From Bacteroidota bacterium (GTDB taxonomy: Bacteria; Bacteroidota; Bacteroidia; Bacteroidales; VadinHA17), in contig DAOVLD010000089.1 in assembly GCA_030631445.1 (NCBI GenBank), positions 1 to 7,058 on the forward strand: 7,058 nt of DNA, written 5' to 3'. The notes beneath the pieces were generated by a model. It was not told where the DNA came from. It did no database searches and worked only from the letters and a program-made list of their open reading frames with translations. Both the position numbers and the translations under genes were made by a program. Shown here one piece after another: positions 5,424-7,058 of the stretch (position 1 is its first letter; each line of letters opens with the position of its first letter).

Positions 5424-6641
5424 ATGAGTATAAGTATTATCGGCAGATCAATAGGAGAATCTGCAACCTTGCTGTTAAATGAAACAGCCGCAATATTAAA
5501 AGCTAAAGGTGAACCATTAATACATCTTGGTGGCGGAGAACCGAAAAGCCGGACTCCCATTGATGCAATTACCAATTTTACCGGGTTATTAAACTCAGGA
5601 GAGATTCGTTATACCCCTGTGGATGGAACAATTGAAATGAAACAGGCAATAATAAGGTATACTGAAGAGTATTATGACAGGAAGGTTGCACCGGAAAATG
5701 TCATTGCATCTAATGGTGCTAAACAATCTATTATGGTTGCTTTACAGGCAATTCTTGATCCACAGGACGAAGTAATTTTCCCTGCACCCTATTGGGTAAG
5801 CTATCCCGAAATGGTTAAACTGTGTGGTGCAATCCCGGTTCCTGTGCATCCCGAAGATGGCACTTTTTATCCAAGGATGCAGGATATCGAGATGAATTTT
5901 ACTTCCTACACTAAGGCAATTATTTTGAATTCTCCAAATAATCCAACCGGTGTGATATATTCTGATGAGTTTATTGCTGATGTGGTCAGTTTTTGTGAAA
6001 AAGAGGGCTTGTACCTTATTATGGATGATATCTATCATCGCCTCTGTTTTGACAGAAAAAAACCGGCAAATTGTTATAAATATGCAAAGGATCTTGATGA
6101 GAATTCGAAACTTATCATAATAAATAGTGTGTCAAAGCAATACGCGATGACCGGTTTCCGGATTGGATGGGCAGTGGCCAGTAAGAAACTTATTGAGGTA
6201 ATGTCTAATATTCAGGGACATCAGACTGCCGGGCCTGCCGTGTTACTCCAAAAAGCAGCGATTGGAGCAATCACAGGTGTGCAATCAGGGGTTGAAAGCC
6301 TGAGGTTAACATTAGAAAATAACCGGAATGTAATGATGGATCAATTGAATGCTTTTGATGGTGTTAAACCGACTAAACCGGATGGAACATTCTATGTATT
6401 TGCTGACTTTAGTACCTATGATAAAGATTCAACCCGGCTTTCAAAATTCCTGCTTGATAAGGTAAGAGTACTGACTATGCCCGGAATTGAGTTTGGTTTG
6501 GATGGATATTTAAGACTCTCAACATGCGGTTCAATAAAAGATATAATCGAAGGTATTGAAAGGATAAAGTGGGCACTCGATCCGAATTCACCAAATGAAC
6601 TGTATATCGGTGAACGAAAATTAGTTAGAGATTGGTTGTAG
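5424..6641 (+). CDS. Class I/II pyridoxal-phosphate aminotransferase, aspartate aminotransferase-like
   Basis: A cytosolic fold-type I PLP enzyme of 405 aa, probably transferring an amino group between an amino acid such as aspartate and 2-oxoglutarate. Motifs in order: SNGAKQ (96-101) for the PLP phosphate, APYWVSYPEM (121-130) with the stacking aromatic Trp124, NSPNNPTG (169-176) with the cofactor-binding Asn, MDDIYH (200-205) with Asp201 and Tyr204, SVSKQYAMTGFRIGW (235-249) with Schiff-base Lys238 and Arg246, and YLRLSTCGS (362-370) with Arg364 as the substrate alpha-carboxylate arginine. All expected key residues are present. The exact substrate range cannot be read from motifs; aromatic or broad-range activity is possible. 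ATG 5424 directly follows the TAA of a 10-codon ORF, overlapping it by one base. The next gene, PEP carboxykinase, starts 97 bp downstream on the same strand, which would link aspartate-oxaloacetate-PEP metabolism. Confidence 0.93.
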   Translation: MSISIIGRSIGESATLLLNETAAILKAKGEPLIHLGGGEPKSRTPIDAITNFTGLLNSGEIRYTPVDGTIEMKQAIIRYTEEYYDRKVAPENVIASNGAKQSIMVALQAILDPQDEVIFPAPYWVSYPEMVKLCGAIPVPVHPEDGTFYPRMQDIEMNFTSYTKAIILNSPNNPTGVIYSDEFIADVVSFCEKEGLYLIMDDIYHRLCFDRKKPANCYKYAKDLDENSKLIIINSVSKQYAMTGFRIGWAVASKKLIEVMSNIQGHQTAGPAVLLQKAAIGAITGVQSGVESLRLTLENNRNVMMDQLNAFDGVKPTKPDGTFYVFADFSTYDKDSTRLSKFLLDKVRVLTMPGIEFGLDGYLRLSTCGSIKDIIEGIERIKWALDPNSPNELYIGERKLVRDWL

Positions 6642-6703
6642 CAGAAACATGAAAATTATCGTTTCCGTTTTTGTAAATGAATGATAATACTTTTCTAAAC
6701 AAG

Positions 6704-6724
6704 ATTCTATTGCTTAAATAGAAT
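6704..6724 (+). promoter_or_regulatory. Short perfect stem-loop just upstream of pckA
   Basis: ATTCTATT (6704-6711) and AATAGAAT (6717-6724) are perfect inverted repeats around a 5-nt loop, ending 14 bp before the pckA ATG. The stem is AT-only apart from one G-C pair and is followed by an A-run, so it is not a normal intrinsic terminator on the plus strand. It could be an operator or a leader hairpin affecting translation, or a chance palindrome in AT-rich DNA. Confidence 0.3.
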
Positions 6725-6738
6725 AATAAAAAAATCAA

Positions 6739-7058
6739 ATGAAAAAATATTTAAAATTTGACACACCTGCAGTTAAACATGCCGGGATATTGGCCAGCGA
6801 TTATGGCCTTGAACATCATGGTTTTGTTCATCTGGATAAGGTTTTCTGGAATATTCCTGAAGCTGCTTTGTATGAGGAAGCTGTATTCAGGGGTGAAGGG
6901 AAAATTATTCACGGAGGTCCGTTTCTTGTTAATACAGGAAAATGGACTGCCAGGGCTGCAAATGACAAGTATTTTGTGAGCGAGCCTTCTACCAGTGATA
7001 AAATTGACTGGGGTGAATATAACCGTCCCATTAATACCGAGAAATTTAATGGAATATT
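6739..7058 (+). CDS. pckA: Phosphoenolpyruvate carboxykinase (ATP-type), N-terminal part, truncated by the window end
   Basis: The first 106 codons are open to the window end. PckA interconverts oxaloacetate and PEP with ATP/ADP in the cytosol. The family's N-terminal signature is clear: WNIPEAALYEEAVFRGEG (37-54), GGPFLVNTGKWTARAANDK (59-77) and DKIDWGEYNRPINTEKF (87-103). Arg72 corresponds to the oxaloacetate-binding arginine (Arg65 in E. coli PckA, from memory). The usual TGRSPKDK motif reads TARAANDK, a variant I associate with a divergent PckA group rather than with loss of function. The catalytic centre and P-loop lie beyond the window. The frame is fixed by these motifs; an overlapping frame from 6758 is a shadow. 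No Shine-Dalgarno sequence is seen before ATG 6739. Confidence 0.93.
   Translation, partial: MKKYLKFDTPAVKHAGILASDYGLEHHGFVHLDKVFWNIPEAALYEEAVFRGEGKIIHGGPFLVNTGKWTARAANDKYFVSEPSTSDKIDWGEYNRPINTEKFNGI

Noticed and set aside
5742..6038. 98-codon minus-strand frame inside the class I/II aminotransferase
   Set aside because: Overlaps the coding sequence of conserved aminotransferase motifs; no features of its own.
6644..6671. GAAAC...GTTTC stem followed by CGTTTTTG as a terminator after the aminotransferase
   Set aside because: The stem is only 5 bp with a 12-nt loop and the T-run is short; too weak to call.
6758..6979. 73-codon plus-strand frame near the right edge
   Set aside because: It is the alternate frame of pckA; the frame from 6739 carries the PckA signature motifs.

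Overview
The window most likely comes from a low-GC member of the Bacteroidota. Four things point that way. No gene start has a recognisable Shine-Dalgarno sequence. Two upstream regions carry a TTTG-N20-TAnnTTTG-like promoter. The HtpG has a lineage-type lysine/glutamate-rich insertion near its C-terminus. The minus-strand membrane-anchored protein resembles an uncharacterised family I associate with this phylum. The assignment to genus or family is not possible from what is seen.

Layout: (1) 1-1869, a plus-strand run of three closely spaced genes: the 3' tail of an unidentified gene, a class III PLP aminotransferase, and a small protein that looks like a degenerate response-regulator receiver domain tied to the membrane by a C-terminal helix. 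(2) 1870-2280, a 411-bp gap with an imperfect inverted repeat built from 7-bp words, then a likely htpG promoter. (3) 2281-4326, htpG, the Hsp90 chaperone. (4) 4327-4567, the gap between convergent genes, holding a 26-bp tandem repeat that begins on the last base of the htpG stop codon and a 158-bp hairpin-like element that appears to split the repeat array. (5) 4568-5086, minus strand, the conserved membrane-anchored protein. (6) 5087-5423, a divergent gap with a plus-strand promoter candidate and a third inverted repeat built from 8-bp words. (7) 5424-6641, a class I/II aminotransferase of the aspartate aminotransferase type. (8) 6739-7058, the first 106 codons of an ATP-type phosphoenolpyruvate carboxykinase, cut off by the window edge.

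The genes are mostly housekeeping: two aminotransferases, PEP carboxykinase (oxaloacetate/PEP interconversion, adjacent to a likely aspartate/oxaloacetate aminotransferase) and a chaperone. No defence system, CRISPR array, transposase, tRNA or rRNA was seen. The unusual content is in the gaps: each of the three longest (411, 241 and 337 bp) contains an imperfect inverted repeat whose arms are themselves degenerate short-period tandem repeats (7, 7 and 8 bp). Two of the three share a core word. This is the best candidate for something under-described here; whether it is a mobile-element family, an RNA-level element or a product of replication slippage cannot be settled from one window.
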